Part shown: positions 25,958-35,356 of the stretch, one piece after another | Numbering within the stretch: position 1 is the stretch's first letter | Layout of the letters: each line of letters opens with the position of its first letter | Source: Mycobacterium sp. E2479 | GTDB lineage: Bacteria > Actinomycetota > Actinomycetes > Mycobacteriales > Mycobacteriaceae | Direction of reading: 5' to 3' | DNA length: 64,000 bases | Assembly (NCBI RefSeq): GCF_001667925.1 | Contig: NZ_LZJR01000096.1 | Location: 186,001 to 250,000, forward strand | Notes under the pieces: generated by a model | The model's input: the letters and a program-made list of their open reading frames with translations, nothing else | Databases searched by the model: none | Told to the model about the DNA's origin: nothing | Translations under genes and position numbers: made by a program

Positions 25958-28190
25958 CGGCAGGGGCGGCCGCCGGAGCATCGGCGGGAGCCGCGTTGTC
26001 TTCCTCCACCAAAACCAGCGAGATCTTGCCACGCTTGTCGATGTCGGCGATTTCGACGCGCAGCTTCTCGCCGACGTTCACCACGTCCTCGACCTTGGCG
26101 ATCCGCTTGCCCTTGCCTAGCTTGGAGATGTGCACCAGGCCGTCACGCCCGGGCAGCAGCGACACGAATGCACCGAAATCCGTTGTCTTTACCACGGTTC
26201 CGAGGAACCGTTCGCCAACCGTCGGCAGCTGCGGGTTCGCGATGGCATTGATGCGGTCGATCGCGGCCTGCGCCGAGGGCCCGTCGGTGGCGCCGACGAA
26301 CACGGTGCCGTCGTCCTCGATGGAGATCTGGGCGCCGGTCTCCTCGGTGATGCCGTTGATGACCTTGCCCTTGGGCCCGATGACCTCGCCGATCTTGTCC
26401 ACCGGAACCTTGATGGTGGTGACCCGCGGTGCATAGGGGCTCATCTCGTCGGGAGCGTCGATCGCCTCGGCCATGACCTCCAAGATGGTCAACCGCGCGT
26501 CCTTGGCCTGCCCCAGCGCGCCGGCCAGCACCTGCGACGGGATGCCGTCGAGCTTGGTGTCCAGCTGCAGCGCGGTGACGAAGTCCTTGGTGCCGGCGCA
26601 CTTGAAGTCCATGTCGCCGAACGCGTCCTCGGCGCCCAGGATGTCGGTCAGGGTGACGAAGCGGCGCTCGGTCTTGCCGTCGACCTCGACGTCATCGGAC
26701 ACCAGACCCATCGCGATGCCGGCCACCGGAGCCTTCAGCGGCACACCGGCATTCAGCAGCGACAGGGTGGACGCACAGACCGAACCCATCGAGGTCGAGC
26801 CGTTGGAGCCCAGCGCCTCGGACACCTGACGGATGGCGTACGGGAACTCCTCGACGCTGGGCAGCACCGGAAGCAGGGCACGCTCGGCCAAGGCGCCGTG
26901 CCCGATCTCGCGCCGCTTGGGTGAGCCCACCCGGCCGGTCTCGCCGGTGGAGTACGGCGGGAAATTGTAGTGATGCATGTAGCGCTTCGTGGTTTCCGGT
27001 CCCAGCGAGTCGATCTGCTGAGCCATCTTGACCATGTCCAGGGTGGTCACACCCAGGATCTGGGTCTCGCCGCGCTGGAACAGCGCGCTGCCGTGCGCCC
27101 GCGGCACCACGGCGACCTCGGCCGACAACGCGCGGATGTCGGTGATGCCGCGGCCGTCGATGCGGAAGTGGTCGGTCAGGATGCGCTGGCGCACCAGCTT
27201 CTTGGTCAGTGACCGGTAGGCGGCGCTGACCTCTTTTTCGCGGCCCTCGTAGGTGTCGGCGAGCCGCTCCAGCACCTCGGCCTTGAGCTCGTCGGTGCGC
27301 GCGTCGCGCTCGGCCTTGCCGCCGATGGTCAGCGCCTTGGCCAGCTCGTCGGTGGCCACCGAGGCCACCGAGTAGTAGACGTCTTCCTGGTAGTCCGGGA
27401 ACGTCGGGTACTCGCCGACGGGCTTGGCGGCGGCCCCGGCCAGCTCCTCCTGCGCGGTGCACAGCACAGCGATGAAGGGCTTGGCGGCCTCGAGCCCCTC
27501 GGCCACAACGGTTTCCGTCGGAGCCTGGGCGCCGCCCTCGACAAGCTCGATGACCTTGTCGGTGGCCTCGGCCTCGACCATCATGATCGCGACGTCACCG
27601 TCGACCTTGCGGCCGGCCACCACCATGTCGAACACCGCGCGCTCGAGCTGCTCCACGGTGGGGAACGCCACCCAGGTGCCATCGATGAGCGCGACCCGCA
27701 CCCCACCGATGGGACCCGAGAACGGCAGGCCGCTTAGCTGGGTCGAGGCCGACGCGGCGTTGATCGCCAGCACGTCGTACAGGTCATTGGGATCCAGGCT
27801 CATGACCGTGACCACGACCTGGATTTCGTTGCGCAGCCCGGAAACGAACGACGGGCGCAGCGGCCGGTCGATGAGCCGGCAGGTGAGGATCGCGTCGGTG
27901 GAGGGACGACCCTCGCGACGGAAGAACGAACCGGGGATGCGGCCGGCGGCATACATCCGCTCCTCGACATCGACGGTCAACGGGAAGAAGTCGAAGTGCT
28001 CCTTGGGGCTCTTGCTGGCGGTGGTCGCCGACAACAGCATGTTCTCCTCATCGAGGTACGCGACCACGGCACCAGCTGCCTGCTGGGCCAACCGGCCGGT
28101 CTCGAAACGGATGGTGCGGGTGCCGAAGCTCCCGTTGTCGATGGTGGCGGTCGCCTCGAACACGCCCTCTTCAATTTCAGCGACAGACAT
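25935..28190 (-). CDS. pnp: Polyribonucleotide nucleotidyltransferase (PNPase)
   Basis: 751 residues from [20 protein letters not shown]. Domain order: RNase PH 1 ([29 protein letters not shown]), all-helical linker, RNase PH 2 ([40 protein letters not shown]), KH ([20 protein letters not shown]) and S1 ([25 protein letters not shown]), then an Ala-rich tail. It degrades RNA phosphorolytically 3'-5' and can add tails; in mycobacteria it is also called GpsI. A leader of nearly 400 bases separates it from rpsO. Its 3' end overlaps pepR. Confidence 0.97.
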   Translation of the reverse strand: MSVAEIEEGVFEATATIDNGSFGTRTIRFETGRLAQQAAGAVVAYLDEENMLLSATTASKSPKEHFDFFPLTVDVEERMYAAGRIPGSFFRREGRPSTDAILTCRLIDRPLRPSFVSGLRNEIQVVVTVMSLDPNDLYDVLAINAASASTQLSGLPFSGPIGGVRVALIDGTWVAFPTVEQLERAVFDMVVAGRKVDGDVAIMMVEAEATDKVIELVEGGAQAPTETVVAEGLEAAKPFIAVLCTAQEELAGAAAKPVGEYPTFPDYQEDVYYSVASVATDELAKALTIGGKAERDARTDELKAEVLERLADTYEGREKEVSAAYRSLTKKLVRQRILTDHFRIDGRGITDIRALSAEVAVVPRAHGSALFQRGETQILGVTTLDMVKMAQQIDSLGPETTKRYMHHYNFPPYSTGETGRVGSPKRREIGHGALAERALLPVLPSVEEFPYAIRQVSEALGSNGSTSMGSVCASTLSLLNAGVPLKAPVAGIAMGLVSDDVEVDGKTERRFVTLTDILGAEDAFGDMDFKCAGTKDFVTALQLDTKLDGIPSQVLAGALGQAKDARLTILEVMAEAIDAPDEMSPYAPRVTTIKVPVDKIGEVIGPKGKVINGITEETGAQISIEDDGTVFVGATDGPSAQAAIDRINAIANPQLPTVGERFLGTVVKTTDFGAFVSLLPGRDGLVHISKLGKGKRIAKVEDVVNVGEKLRVEIADIDKRGKISLVLVEEDNAAPADAPAAAPADAATASS

Positions 28191-28587
28191 GGACGTCCGT
28201 ACGGCCTCTCTTATTCGGCTGTTTCGCGTCGTCACGCGCAACCTGGAGAGGCCCCGCAGGGTTGCTCACCGACCCGTTGGGTCCGCGATCACCCTGGAGA
28301 GCTTTCGGAGAAGAGCAGTCTGTATACGGCTACGGCCATCGATCGAAGCGGCCGACCTGCCCCAGATCCGGAGAGCCCGGCAGCCACTACCGAAGACCGC
28401 CCGATGCAGACTGGGCTGCTCCCTCGGGGGTGCGTAGTGACACGCTGGAACGGCACACGCGGATCTGCGTGACCGCACCGTTCGTTCGGGCCGAACAGGC
28501 CCAGAACGTCCTCACTCTACACGGGCCACCCCTGCCCGCCATATTGCTCGGAACGTGCGGGCCGCGGATGCCCCGGCAGAGGTTGTG
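28191..28587. other. Gene-free rpsO-pnp intergenic region, probable pnp 5' leader
   Basis: About 400 bases without a convincing gene. On the minus strand an AGAGAGG element lies 14 bases before the pnp ATG. There is a palindrome GTTCGG-G-CCGAAC at 28484-28496 and two copies of ctggagag near 28241 and 28292 on the plus strand. In M. tuberculosis the lipoprotein gene lppU sits here; nothing like it remains. Long pnp leaders are autoregulatory in other bacteria, which is only an analogy. Confidence 0.5.
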
Positions 28588-28857
28588 TCAGCGACGCAGG
28601 CCCAGCCGCTCGACCAGCGAGCGGTACCGCTCGACATCGATCTGAGCGACGTACTTGAGCAGCCGGCGCCGGCGTCCGACCAGCAGCAACAGCCCGCGCC
28701 GCGAGTGGTGGTCGTGCTTGTGCACCTTCAAGTGCTCGGTCAGGTCGGCGATCCGCTTGGTCAGCAGCGCGACCTGCGCCTCGGGCGAACCGGTGTCGGT
28801 GCCATGCAGGCCGTAGTTGCCCAGGATCTCTTTTTTCTGGTCGGCTGTCAGCGCCAC
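28588..28857 (-). CDS. rpsO: 30S ribosomal protein S15
   Basis: 89 residues, the usual S15 length. The family signature [29 protein letters not shown] binds the 16S rRNA central domain, and the N-terminal [15 protein letters not shown] is standard. It helps assemble the 30S platform. It lies upstream of pnp as in most bacteria, and downstream of ribF beyond a repeat-rich gap. Confidence 0.98.
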   Translation of the reverse strand: MALTADQKKEILGNYGLHGTDTGSPEAQVALLTKRIADLTEHLKVHKHDHHSRRGLLLLVGRRRRLLKYVAQIDVERYRSLVERLGLRR

Positions 28858-29045
28858 GAACTATCTCCATCAATCGGTCCGCGAAAGGCATGTTCAAGGC
28901 GCGGCCACCGCGAACCGCAGCACGCGCCGATGTCGTCCGGCAGTTTAGCAGCGGCGCAGCCACCGGGCACAAACGGCGCGGCGCCCGCACTGGGCGCGTG
29001 AGCCCCATCCGCCCCATTGGTCCCTGCCTTGGAGAACACTGGTTT

Positions 29046-29100
29046 TGCCCACCTTCCAGCGACAACCGCGGGCTTACGCGTTGTCGCTGGAAGGCGGGCA
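29046..29100. repeat. Long perfect inverted repeat (hairpin) in ribF-rpsO gap
   Basis: Arms CCTTCCAGCGACAAC (29052-29066) and GTTGTCGCTGGAAGG (29080-29094) are exactly complementary over 15 bases with a 13-base loop; pairing extends to 21 bases (29046-29066 with 29080-29100) with one mismatch. It lies in the ~390-base gene-free gap between rpsO and ribF. No T-run follows on either side, so it is not a classic terminator. It could be a processing hairpin or a REP-like element. Confidence 0.7.
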
Positions 29101-29143
29101 CATCGAGTACCCCTGCGCAGAGACTGGTGTGGCGGATGTGACC

Positions 29144-29263
29144 GCAGTGGGTCAACCCGCGGACAGCGCAGTGGGTCAACCCGCGGACACCGCAGTGGGT
29201 CAACCCGCGGACAGCGCAGTGGGTCAAGCCGCGGACAGCAAAGCGGGTTAACCCGCGGACAGC
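29144..29263. repeat. Five tandem 24-bp repeats overlapping the ribF 3' end
   Basis: Five contiguous 24-base units starting at 29144, 29168, 29192, 29216 and 29240, consensus gcagtgggtcaacccgcgga followed by cagc. Units 1-3 differ by one or two bases; unit 5 has gcgggttaacccgc, a 14-base palindrome containing the ribF stop. The unit length is a multiple of three. This looks like a VNTR that arose by duplication of the ribF end. Confidence 0.9.
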
Positions 29264-30222
29264 AAAGCCCGAGCCCGGTCGGTGTCCTGACCCATCGCGG
29301 CCACGAGTTCCTTGACGGAGTCGAACTTGTGCTGACCGCGGATCCGGGCCACGAAATCCAGGGCCACATGCTGGCCGTAGAGATCGGCCGTGGTGTCCAG
29401 GACGAACGCCTCGACCGTGCGGGTGCGCCCGGAAAAGGTCGGGTTAGTGCCGACGGACACCGCCGCCTGGTAGCGCTCACCGGGGACGACGGTGCCGGTG
29501 GCCGGTCCGTGGCCGAGCACGGTGAACCACGCGGCGTAAACGCCGTCGGCCGGGATGGCCGAATACATCGGCGGCGCCACGTTGGCGGTCGGGTAACCCA
29601 GCTCGATGCCGCGCCCGTGGCCGCGCACCACCACACCTTCGACGCGGTGCGGGCGGCCCAGCGCTTCGGTGGCCGCCACCATGTCGCCGGCGTCCACACA
29701 GGACCGGATGTAGGTGGACGAGAAGGTCACGGTCTCGTTGCTGTGATGCTCTGACAGCAGCGACATCGACTCCACGGCGAACCCGAAGCGTTCCCCCGCG
29801 CGCCGCAGGGTCTCGACGTTGCCCGCCGCTTTCTTGCCGAAGGTGAAGTTCTCCCCCACCACGACCTCCACGACGTGCAGGTTCTCCACCAGTAACTCGT
29901 GCACGTAACGCTCCGGGGTGAGCTTCATGAAATCGGTCGTGAACGGCATCACCAGGAAGACGTCGACGCCGAGCTCTTCGACCAGTTCGGCGCGCCGGGT
30001 CAGCGTCGTCAATTGCGCGGGATGGCTGCCGGGGTAGACCACTTCCATGGGATGTGGGTCAAACGTCATCAATACCGTCGGGACGTTGCGGGCCCGCGCC
30101 GCCTTCACGGCATGCGCGATCAGCTCGGCGTGGCCCCGATGCACGCCATCGAACACACCGATCGTGAGCACACACCTGCCCCAGTCCGTGGGTATCTCGT
30201 CTTGGCCGCGCCACCGCTGCAC
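29248..30222 (-). CDS. ribF: Bifunctional riboflavin kinase/FAD synthetase
   Basis: 324 residues. The N-terminal nucleotidyltransferase (FAD synthetase) domain has GVFDGVHRGHAELI and TFDPHPMEVV with SSTYIRSCVDAGDM near 170; the C-terminal flavokinase domain has GRGIELGYPTANVAPP and VSVGTNPTF. It makes FMN and then FAD from riboflavin. The last codons and the stop lie inside the fifth 24-bp tandem repeat, so repeat number beyond the stop can vary without changing the protein. It diverges from the sirR-type regulator. Confidence 0.96.
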   Translation of the reverse strand: MQRWRGQDEIPTDWGRCVLTIGVFDGVHRGHAELIAHAVKAARARNVPTVLMTFDPHPMEVVYPGSHPAQLTTLTRRAELVEELGVDVFLVMPFTTDFMKLTPERYVHELLVENLHVVEVVVGENFTFGKKAAGNVETLRRAGERFGFAVESMSLLSEHHSNETVTFSSTYIRSCVDAGDMVAATEALGRPHRVEGVVVRGHGRGIELGYPTANVAPPMYSAIPADGVYAAWFTVLGHGPATGTVVPGERYQAAVSVGTNPTFSGRTRTVEAFVLDTTADLYGQHVALDFVARIRGQHKFDSVKELVAAMGQDTDRARALLSAG

Positions 30223-30319
30223 GCCGCAAGCCTACGGCGCCGAGTGATCCGCCGGGAGATCCAGAGGGCCTGAGCCCCGCCATGATGTCGGGGAGCGGCC
30301 GGATCAGGCGTGGGTTGCC

Positions 30320-30325
30320 TAAACT
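30320..30325 (+). promoter_or_regulatory. Candidate -10 box for leaderless sirR transcript
   Basis: TAAACT matches TANNNT and ends 7 bases before the GTG at 30333, the spacing expected if transcription starts at the start codon itself. Leaderless mRNAs are common in mycobacteria; this case is inferred from spacing only. Confidence 0.4.
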
Positions 30326-30332
30326 TCTGGTT

Positions 30333-31025
30333 GTGAGGCCTGACGAAGAGCGTGGCGGTATCACCGCGGTCGGCCAGGACTATCTCAAGGTCATCTGGAA
30401 TGCCCAAGAGTGGTCACGGGAGAAGGTCAGCACCAAGATGCTGGCCGAGAAGATCGGGGTGTCGGCCAGCACCGCCTCGGAGTCCATCCGCAAGCTCGCC
30501 GAGCAGGGCCTCGTCGACCACGAGAAGTACGGCGCGGTGACGCTGACCGAGGCGGGGCGGCGGGCGGCCCTGGAGATGGTGCGCAGGCACCGACTACTGG
30601 AGACCTTCTTGGTCAACGAGCTCGGCTACGCCTGGGACGAGGTGCACGACGAGGCCGAGGTGCTCGAGCACGCAGTGTCCGATCGCTTGGTGGCCCGCAT
30701 CGACGCGAAACTGGGCTTCCCGCAGCGCGACCCCCATGGCGACCCGATCCCGGCCTCCGACGGCCAGGTGCCCACCCCGCCGGCCCGCCAGCTGTGGGCG
30801 TGCGACGACGGTGACACCGGCACGGTCGCCCGCATCTCCGACGCCGACCCCGAGATGTTGCGCTATTTCACCGATGTCGGCATCAACCTCGATTCCCGCC
30901 TGCGGGTCCTGACCCGTCGCGAATTCGCCGGCATGATTTCGGTCGCGATCGACTCCGGCGACGGCGCCGAGACGACGGTCGACCTGGGCAGCCCGGCCGC
31001 CCGGGCCATCTGGGTGACGGCCTAG
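30333..31025 (+). CDS. sirR: DtxR-family metal-dependent repressor
   Basis: 230 residues from GTG 30333 (VRPDEERGGITAVGQDYLKVIW); upstream codons in frame are not conserved. N-terminal winged helix (KVSTKMLAEKIGVSASTASESIRKLAEQGLV), dimerisation/metal domain (RRHRLLETFLVNELGYAWDEVHDEAEVLEHAVSD, with the Cys/Glu/His-type ligand positions), and an SH3-like C-terminal domain (FAGMISVAIDS). The family senses Mn(II) or Fe(II) and represses metal uptake. It is the counterpart of M. tuberculosis Rv2788, set between ribF and fadE21 in the same order. Confidence 0.93.
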   Translation: MRPDEERGGITAVGQDYLKVIWNAQEWSREKVSTKMLAEKIGVSASTASESIRKLAEQGLVDHEKYGAVTLTEAGRRAALEMVRRHRLLETFLVNELGYAWDEVHDEAEVLEHAVSDRLVARIDAKLGFPQRDPHGDPIPASDGQVPTPPARQLWACDDGDTGTVARISDADPEMLRYFTDVGINLDSRLRVLTRREFAGMISVAIDSGDGAETTVDLGSPAARAIWVTA

Positions 31026-31051
31026 CGGCGCCGATCTTCCATCTCGCGCCC

Positions 31052-31103
31052 AGCGTGAACTCATGGCGAGTTTTCGCGACATTTTTCGCCCTGACGTCAC
31101 GCT
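31052..31103. terminator. Dyad between convergent sirR and fadE21, possible bidirectional terminator
   Basis: AGCGTGA (31052-31058) and TCACGCT (31097-31103) are complementary, and the space between holds T-rich pieces (gagttttcgcg, catttttcgc) that pair partly with each other. It fills most of the 92-base gap between two converging genes. The placement suits a terminator; the arms are short, so the call is tentative. Confidence 0.35.
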
Positions 31104-31117
31104 CGGCGAACAGACGC

Positions 31118-32380
31118 TCAGTCGGCCAGCAGCCCCTTGGCGATGTGGGTGACCTGAACCTCGTTGCTGCCCGCGTAGATCATCAGCGACTTGGCGTCGC
31201 GGGCCAGCTGTTCCACCCGGTACTCGGCCATGTACCCGTTGCCGCCGAACAGTTGTACGGCCTCCATCGCCACCTCGGTGGCCGCCTCCGACGAGTACAG
31301 CTTGATCGCCGAGGCCTCGGCCAGTGTCAGCGGCTTGCCGCCCTGTTGGCGCTCGATGGTGTGAAAGACCATGTTCTGCACGTTCATCCGGGCAATCTCC
31401 ATCTTGGCCAGCTTGAGCTGGATCAGTTGGAATTGCCCAATGTTCTTGCCCCACAATGTCCGGTTCTTGGCGTAGTCCACGCACAAGCGGTGGCATTCGT
31501 CGATGATGCCCAACGCCATCATCGCGATCCCGATCCGCTCGGCGGCGAAGTTGGCCCTAGCGCTGTCGCGGCCGTCGCCGTCGGCGTGCTGTTCGCTCTC
31601 GCCGAGCAGCCGGTCCGGGCTCAGCCGCACGTTGTCGAAGAACAGCTCGCCGGTCGGCGAGGACATCATGCCCATCTTTTTGAACGGCTTGCCCTGCGTG
31701 AGGCCCGGCATGCCGGCATCGAGCACGAAGACCAGCACCGGCCGGTTGCGCTTGTCGACACCGGGGTCACCCTCGTCGAGTTTGGCGTAGACGACGAGAA
31801 CGTCGGCGCATGGTCCGTTGGTGATGAAGGTCTTCTGCCCGTTGAGGATGTAGTCCTCGCCGTCGCGCTTGACGTAGGTTTTCATGCCGCCGAAGGCGTC
31901 CGAGCCCGAGTCCGGCTCGGTGATAGCCCACGCCGCAATCTTTTCCAGCGTCATCAGCTCCGGCAGCCAGCGTTCCTTCTGCGCCAGCGTCCCGCGGCTC
32001 ATGATGGTCGCCGCGCCAAGGCCGAGGCTCACCGACGCAGTGCTGAGCAACCCGATGCTGACCCGGGCGATTTCGGACACCAACACCGCGATCATCGACC
32101 CCTGCGCGCCGCCACCGAAACCGCCTGCTTCATCCGGCATTTCGTCGCGTTCATCGTCGACCTGTTCGCCGTTCTGCTTGGCGCGCTCGCGGTCCAGCAT
32201 CTTCTTGACCGACTCGGCGGCCATGGTGTCGAGGCCAAACTGGCTGAACAGCTTGCGCACGATCGGATACGGCGACATTTCGCCGGTTTCCAATTCGTCC
32301 AGATGCGGGCGGATCTCTTTGTCGACAAACTGGCGGACGGCATTCTGGACCATCAGGTCGGTGTCGGACCACTCGATCAT
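31118..32380 (-). CDS. fadE21: Acyl-CoA dehydrogenase FadE21-like
   Basis: 420 residues. Acyl-CoA dehydrogenase motifs: ITEPDSGSDAFGGMKT, FITNGPCADVLVVYA, RTLWGKNIGQFQLIQ, QLFGGNGYMAEY. At the position of the medium-chain catalytic Glu it reads IYAGSNEVQ, with Ala, as in isovaleryl/long-chain type enzymes that take the base from another helix. A Glu/Lys/Gln-rich insert (KKMLDRERAKQNGEQVDDERDE) near residues 60-80 is unusual. It follows ltp1 by 7 bases; the pair is conserved in M. tuberculosis (Rv2789c-Rv2790c). Confidence 0.92.
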   Translation of the reverse strand: MIEWSDTDLMVQNAVRQFVDKEIRPHLDELETGEMSPYPIVRKLFSQFGLDTMAAESVKKMLDRERAKQNGEQVDDERDEMPDEAGGFGGGAQGSMIAVLVSEIARVSIGLLSTASVSLGLGAATIMSRGTLAQKERWLPELMTLEKIAAWAITEPDSGSDAFGGMKTYVKRDGEDYILNGQKTFITNGPCADVLVVYAKLDEGDPGVDKRNRPVLVFVLDAGMPGLTQGKPFKKMGMMSSPTGELFFDNVRLSPDRLLGESEQHADGDGRDSARANFAAERIGIAMMALGIIDECHRLCVDYAKNRTLWGKNIGQFQLIQLKLAKMEIARMNVQNMVFHTIERQQGGKPLTLAEASAIKLYSSEAATEVAMEAVQLFGGNGYMAEYRVEQLARDAKSLMIYAGSNEVQVTHIAKGLLAD

Positions 32381-32387
32381 GGCGCCC

Positions 32388-33590
32388 TTAACGCTCGGCG
32401 CGCTGATAGGCGGTGACGACAGCGGCGCCGCCCAGCCCGATGTTGTGTTGCAGTGCGGCGCTGACGTTGTCGACCTGGCGCTTGTCCGCTGTCCCGCGTA
32501 GCTGCCAAGTGAGCTCGGCGCACTGCGCCAGCCCGGTCGCGCCGAGCGGGTGCCCCTTGGAGATCAGGCCGCCGGACGGGTTGACCACCCAACGACCGCC
32601 GTAGGTGGTGTCGTTGTTATCGATCAGCTTGGGCGCCTCGCCCGGACCGCACAGGCCGAGGGCCTCATAGAGCAGCAGTTCGTTGGCCGAGAAGCAGTCA
32701 TGCAGCTCGATTACCTGAAAGTCCTGCGGGCCGAGCCCGGACTGGTCGTAGACCTGTTGTGCGGCTTGAACATTCATGTCGTAGCCGATGAGGTTTTTCG
32801 CGCTGCCGTTGAACGTCGACGCGAAGTCGGTGGTCATGGCCTGGCCGACGATCTCCACTGCCTGGCCGGCCAGACCGTGGCTTTCAACGAAGCTTTCCGA
32901 GGCCAGGATCGCCGCGCCCGAACCGTCCGAGGTCGGCGAGCACTGCAGCTTGGTCAGCGGGTCGGAGATCATCCGCGCCGCCAGGATGTCGTCGAGCGTG
33001 TAGGACTCCTGGAACTGGGCGAACGGGTTGTTGACCGAGTGCTTGTGGTTCTTGTAACCGATCTTGGCGAAATGCTCTGCGGTGCTGCCGTATTGCTTCA
33101 TGTGCTCGCGCCCGGCAGCGCCGAACATCCACGGGGCGACGGGCATGGCGAACTCGTCGATGTCGGCCATCGCCTTGACGTGCTTGGCCATCGGCGATTC
33201 GCGGTCCTGGGCGCCCCCGCCTAGGGAGCCAGGCTGCATCTTCTCGAAGCCGAGTGCGATCGCGCAGTCGACGATGGCGCCGCGAATGGCCTGCGCGGCC
33301 AAGAAGAGCGCCGTCGAACCGGTGGAGCAGTTGTTGTTGACGTTGATGACCGGGATGCCGGTCATGCCCAGCTCGTAGAGCGCCCGCTGTCCGGACGTCG
33401 AATCACCGGCGACGTAGCCGACGTAGCCCTGCTGAACCTCGCGGTAATCGATGCCAGCGTCCTTCAGGGCATTGGTTCCCGATTCCCTGGCCATGTCGGG
33501 ATAATCCCAGCCCTCACGGCGCCCCGGCTTTTCGAACTTCGTCATGCCAACGCCGACGACGTAGACCTTGTTGGACGTTTTGGTGGACAT
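32388..33590 (-). CDS. ltp1: Lipid-transfer protein/SCP-x-type thiolase
   Basis: 400 residues from [28 protein letters not shown], nearly the same as M. tuberculosis Ltp1 (Rv2790c). Thiolase-fold marks: nucleophile in [15 protein letters not shown] (residue ~95), [26 protein letters not shown] and the His of [18 protein letters not shown]-x thiolases and related aldolases act on 3-keto or branched acyl-CoA, often from sterol side chains. Co-transcribed with fadE21, which would act earlier in the same beta-oxidation round. The exact substrate is not known. Confidence 0.93.
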   Translation of the reverse strand: MSTKTSNKVYVVGVGMTKFEKPGRREGWDYPDMARESGTNALKDAGIDYREVQQGYVGYVAGDSTSGQRALYELGMTGIPVINVNNNCSTGSTALFLAAQAIRGAIVDCAIALGFEKMQPGSLGGGAQDRESPMAKHVKAMADIDEFAMPVAPWMFGAAGREHMKQYGSTAEHFAKIGYKNHKHSVNNPFAQFQESYTLDDILAARMISDPLTKLQCSPTSDGSGAAILASESFVESHGLAGQAVEIVGQAMTTDFASTFNGSAKNLIGYDMNVQAAQQVYDQSGLGPQDFQVIELHDCFSANELLLYEALGLCGPGEAPKLIDNNDTTYGGRWVVNPSGGLISKGHPLGATGLAQCAELTWQLRGTADKRQVDNVSAALQHNIGLGGAAVVTAYQRAER

Positions 33591-33668
33591 TTCAGCCCCT
33601 TCCGTAGGCCGCCTAGATACCTCAGTGTGCAACGTAGCCCAACCAACCGTTGGGCCGGGGGCCGTTAG

Positions 33669-33792
33669 ATCGTCGCCGGACGCAACCCAAAGGCCCGACT
33701 CCTCCTCAGGACGTCCCGTCCCGCATCGTCGCCGGACGCAACCCAAAGGCCCGACTCCTCCTCAGGACGTCCCGTCCCGCATCGTCGCCGGG
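33669..33792. repeat. 56-bp tandem duplication covering the truB 3' end
   Basis: Two identical 56-base units (33669-33724 and 33725-33780) beginning atcgtcgccggacgcaaccc, followed by 11 of 12 bases of a third (33781-33792). The truB stop at 33762 lies in the second unit, so the end of truB has been copied downstream. The period equals that of the dispersed dyad repeat elsewhere in the window, but the sequence is different. Confidence 0.9.
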
Positions 33793-34679
33793 CGGATGAC
33801 CACCACCGACTTCGTGCGCGCGCCCTCGTCGCGCAGCAGCGCCATCACCCGGCCGCCGGGGTCACAGGCGGCGTAGACGCCGTTGAACCCGGCCGGCGCC
33901 AGGGGCCGACCGTTGGCGGTCGCCTCGGCCTGCTCGGCGGACAGGTCGCGGCGCGGGAAGATCGCCAGGCAAGCCTCGTCCAGGCTGTAAGTGAGTCGCG
34001 GGCGCTCCGCCAATTCGTCGAGCGGGTACGCCTGATCGAGCACGAAGCGCCCGACACGGGTGCGCCGCAACGCCGTCAGATGCCCGCCCACCCCCAGCGC
34101 GGCGCCGACATCGCGGGCCAGGGCGCGAATGTAGGTTCCCGATGAGCAGTCGACCTCGACGTCCAGGTCGACCACGTCCTGGCCGGCGGGCCCGGGCCGG
34201 ATGTCGCACACCTCGAACCGGTCGATGCGCACCGGCCGGGCCTTGAGCTCGACGGCCTGGCCCTCGCGGGCCAACCGGTAGGCGCGCTTGCCGTCGATCT
34301 TGACAGCGCTGACCGTCGACGGCACCTGTTCGATGTCACCGCGCAGGCCGCCCACGGCGGATTCGATCGCCTCGCTCGTCAGGTGCCGCGCCGAGACACG
34401 GTGCAGCAGTTCGCCCTCGGCATCGTCGGTGGATGTGCTCTGCCCCAGCCGGATGGTGGCGGTGTAGGACTTTTCGGTCGCGGTCAACAGGCCGAGGATC
34501 TTGGTGGCGCGCTCGACGCCGATCACCAGCACGCCGGTGGCCATGGGGTCCAAAGTCCCCGCGTGCCCCACCCTGCGCGTGGAAAAGATCCGGCGGCAGC
34601 GGCCGACCACGTCATGACTGGTCATCCCGGGCGGCTTGTCGATGACGACTATTCCGGGCCCGCTGGGGCTTTCGCTCAT
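33762..34679 (-). CDS. truB: tRNA pseudouridine(55) synthase
   Basis: 305 residues from [25 protein letters not shown], a start overlapping the pptT stop (ATGA). The [25 protein letters not shown] (catalytic Asp), [20 protein letters not shown] and [13 protein letters not shown] motifs define TruB. It makes pseudouridine 55 in the tRNA T-loop. The last residues ([10 protein letters not shown]) are encoded by the 56-bp repeat. Last gene of the pptH-pptT-truB operon. Confidence 0.96.
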   Translation of the reverse strand: MSESPSGPGIVVIDKPPGMTSHDVVGRCRRIFSTRRVGHAGTLDPMATGVLVIGVERATKILGLLTATEKSYTATIRLGQSTSTDDAEGELLHRVSARHLTSEAIESAVGGLRGDIEQVPSTVSAVKIDGKRAYRLAREGQAVELKARPVRIDRFEVCDIRPGPAGQDVVDLDVEVDCSSGTYIRALARDVGAALGVGGHLTALRRTRVGRFVLDQAYPLDELAERPRLTYSLDEACLAIFPRRDLSAEQAEATANGRPLAPAGFNGVYAACDPGGRVMALLRDEGARTKSVVVIRPATMRDGTS

Positions 34680-35356
34680 AGCACGATCGCGGTGAGCACC
34701 AGCCCTCGCTCGACCGACCATCGACCCCTGAGCGCGGTCAGCGGCGGACCCGACCGCGCCTCCGGATCGATCAGGATTTTGGAGACGAACACTCCGGTCG
34801 TTCCCCCATCGGGCGGGTCGAGGTCGAACACGACATGAGCATCTTCGAAACCCAGCCATCGCTTGGTCAGCGGAAACCAGGCCTTATAGGTCGCTTCCTT
34901 GGCGCAGAACAAGATTCGGTCCCAATGCAGCCCGGCGGGCAAGGCGGAGATCTCGTGTCGCTCCTCTTCGAGCGTGATCGCGTCCAGCACACCGTCGGGC
35001 AGCACGTCGTGCGGTTCGGCGTCGATGCCCACCGAGCGCACCGCCTCGGTGCGGCCCACGACCGCACCCCGATAACCCGCGGTGTGGGTGAGGCTGCCCA
35101 CCACGCCCTCGGGCCAGCAGGGTTCTCCCTTCTCGCCCTTGAGGATCGGCACCGGTGGCAGGCCGAGCTCGCCCAGCGCGACTCGGGCGCAGTGCCGGAC
35201 GGTAATGAACTCGTTGCGGCGCTTGGCTACCGACCTGGCGATCAGCGGCTCTTCTTCGGGCAGCGGCGCGAGACCGGGCGGATCGGAATACACCTCGGAG
35301 TAGGCGAGACCGTCCGTCACCGGCAGTACCGCGGAAACCAGCGTGTCTTCCGTCAT
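34676..35356 (-). CDS. pptT: 4'-phosphopantetheinyl transferase
   Basis: 226 residues, close to the 227 of M. tuberculosis PptT (Rv2794c). GIDAEPHD and [24 protein letters not shown] are the Mg/CoA-binding signatures of Sfp-type transferases; [17 protein letters not shown] and [12 protein letters not shown] are the other conserved blocks. It loads the phosphopantetheine arm onto acyl carrier proteins, polyketide synthases and peptide synthetases, including those for mycolic acids and siderophores, and is essential in M. tuberculosis. It overlaps truB downstream and pptH upstream by 4 bases. Confidence 0.96.
   Translation of the reverse strand: MTEDTLVSAVLPVTDGLAYSEVYSDPPGLAPLPEEEPLIARSVAKRRNEFITVRHCARVALGELGLPPVPILKGEKGEPCWPEGVVGSLTHTAGYRGAVVGRTEAVRSVGIDAEPHDVLPDGVLDAITLEEERHEISALPAGLHWDRILFCAKEATYKAWFPLTKRWLGFEDAHVVFDLDPPDGGTTGVFVSKILIDPEARSGPPLTALRGRWSVERGLVLTAIVL

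Noticed and set aside
28484-28496. Palindrome GTTCGG-G-CCGAAC upstream of pnp as a hairpin or riboswitch stem
   Set aside because: A one-base loop cannot form a stable hairpin, and no larger structure or riboswitch motif was seen around it.
29144-29264. The 24-bp repeats as part of a small repeat protein (GQPADSAV units on the plus strand)
   Set aside because: No start signal or flanking coding character was seen; the units match the ribF end on the opposite strand, and the frame is explained by a repeat length divisible by three.
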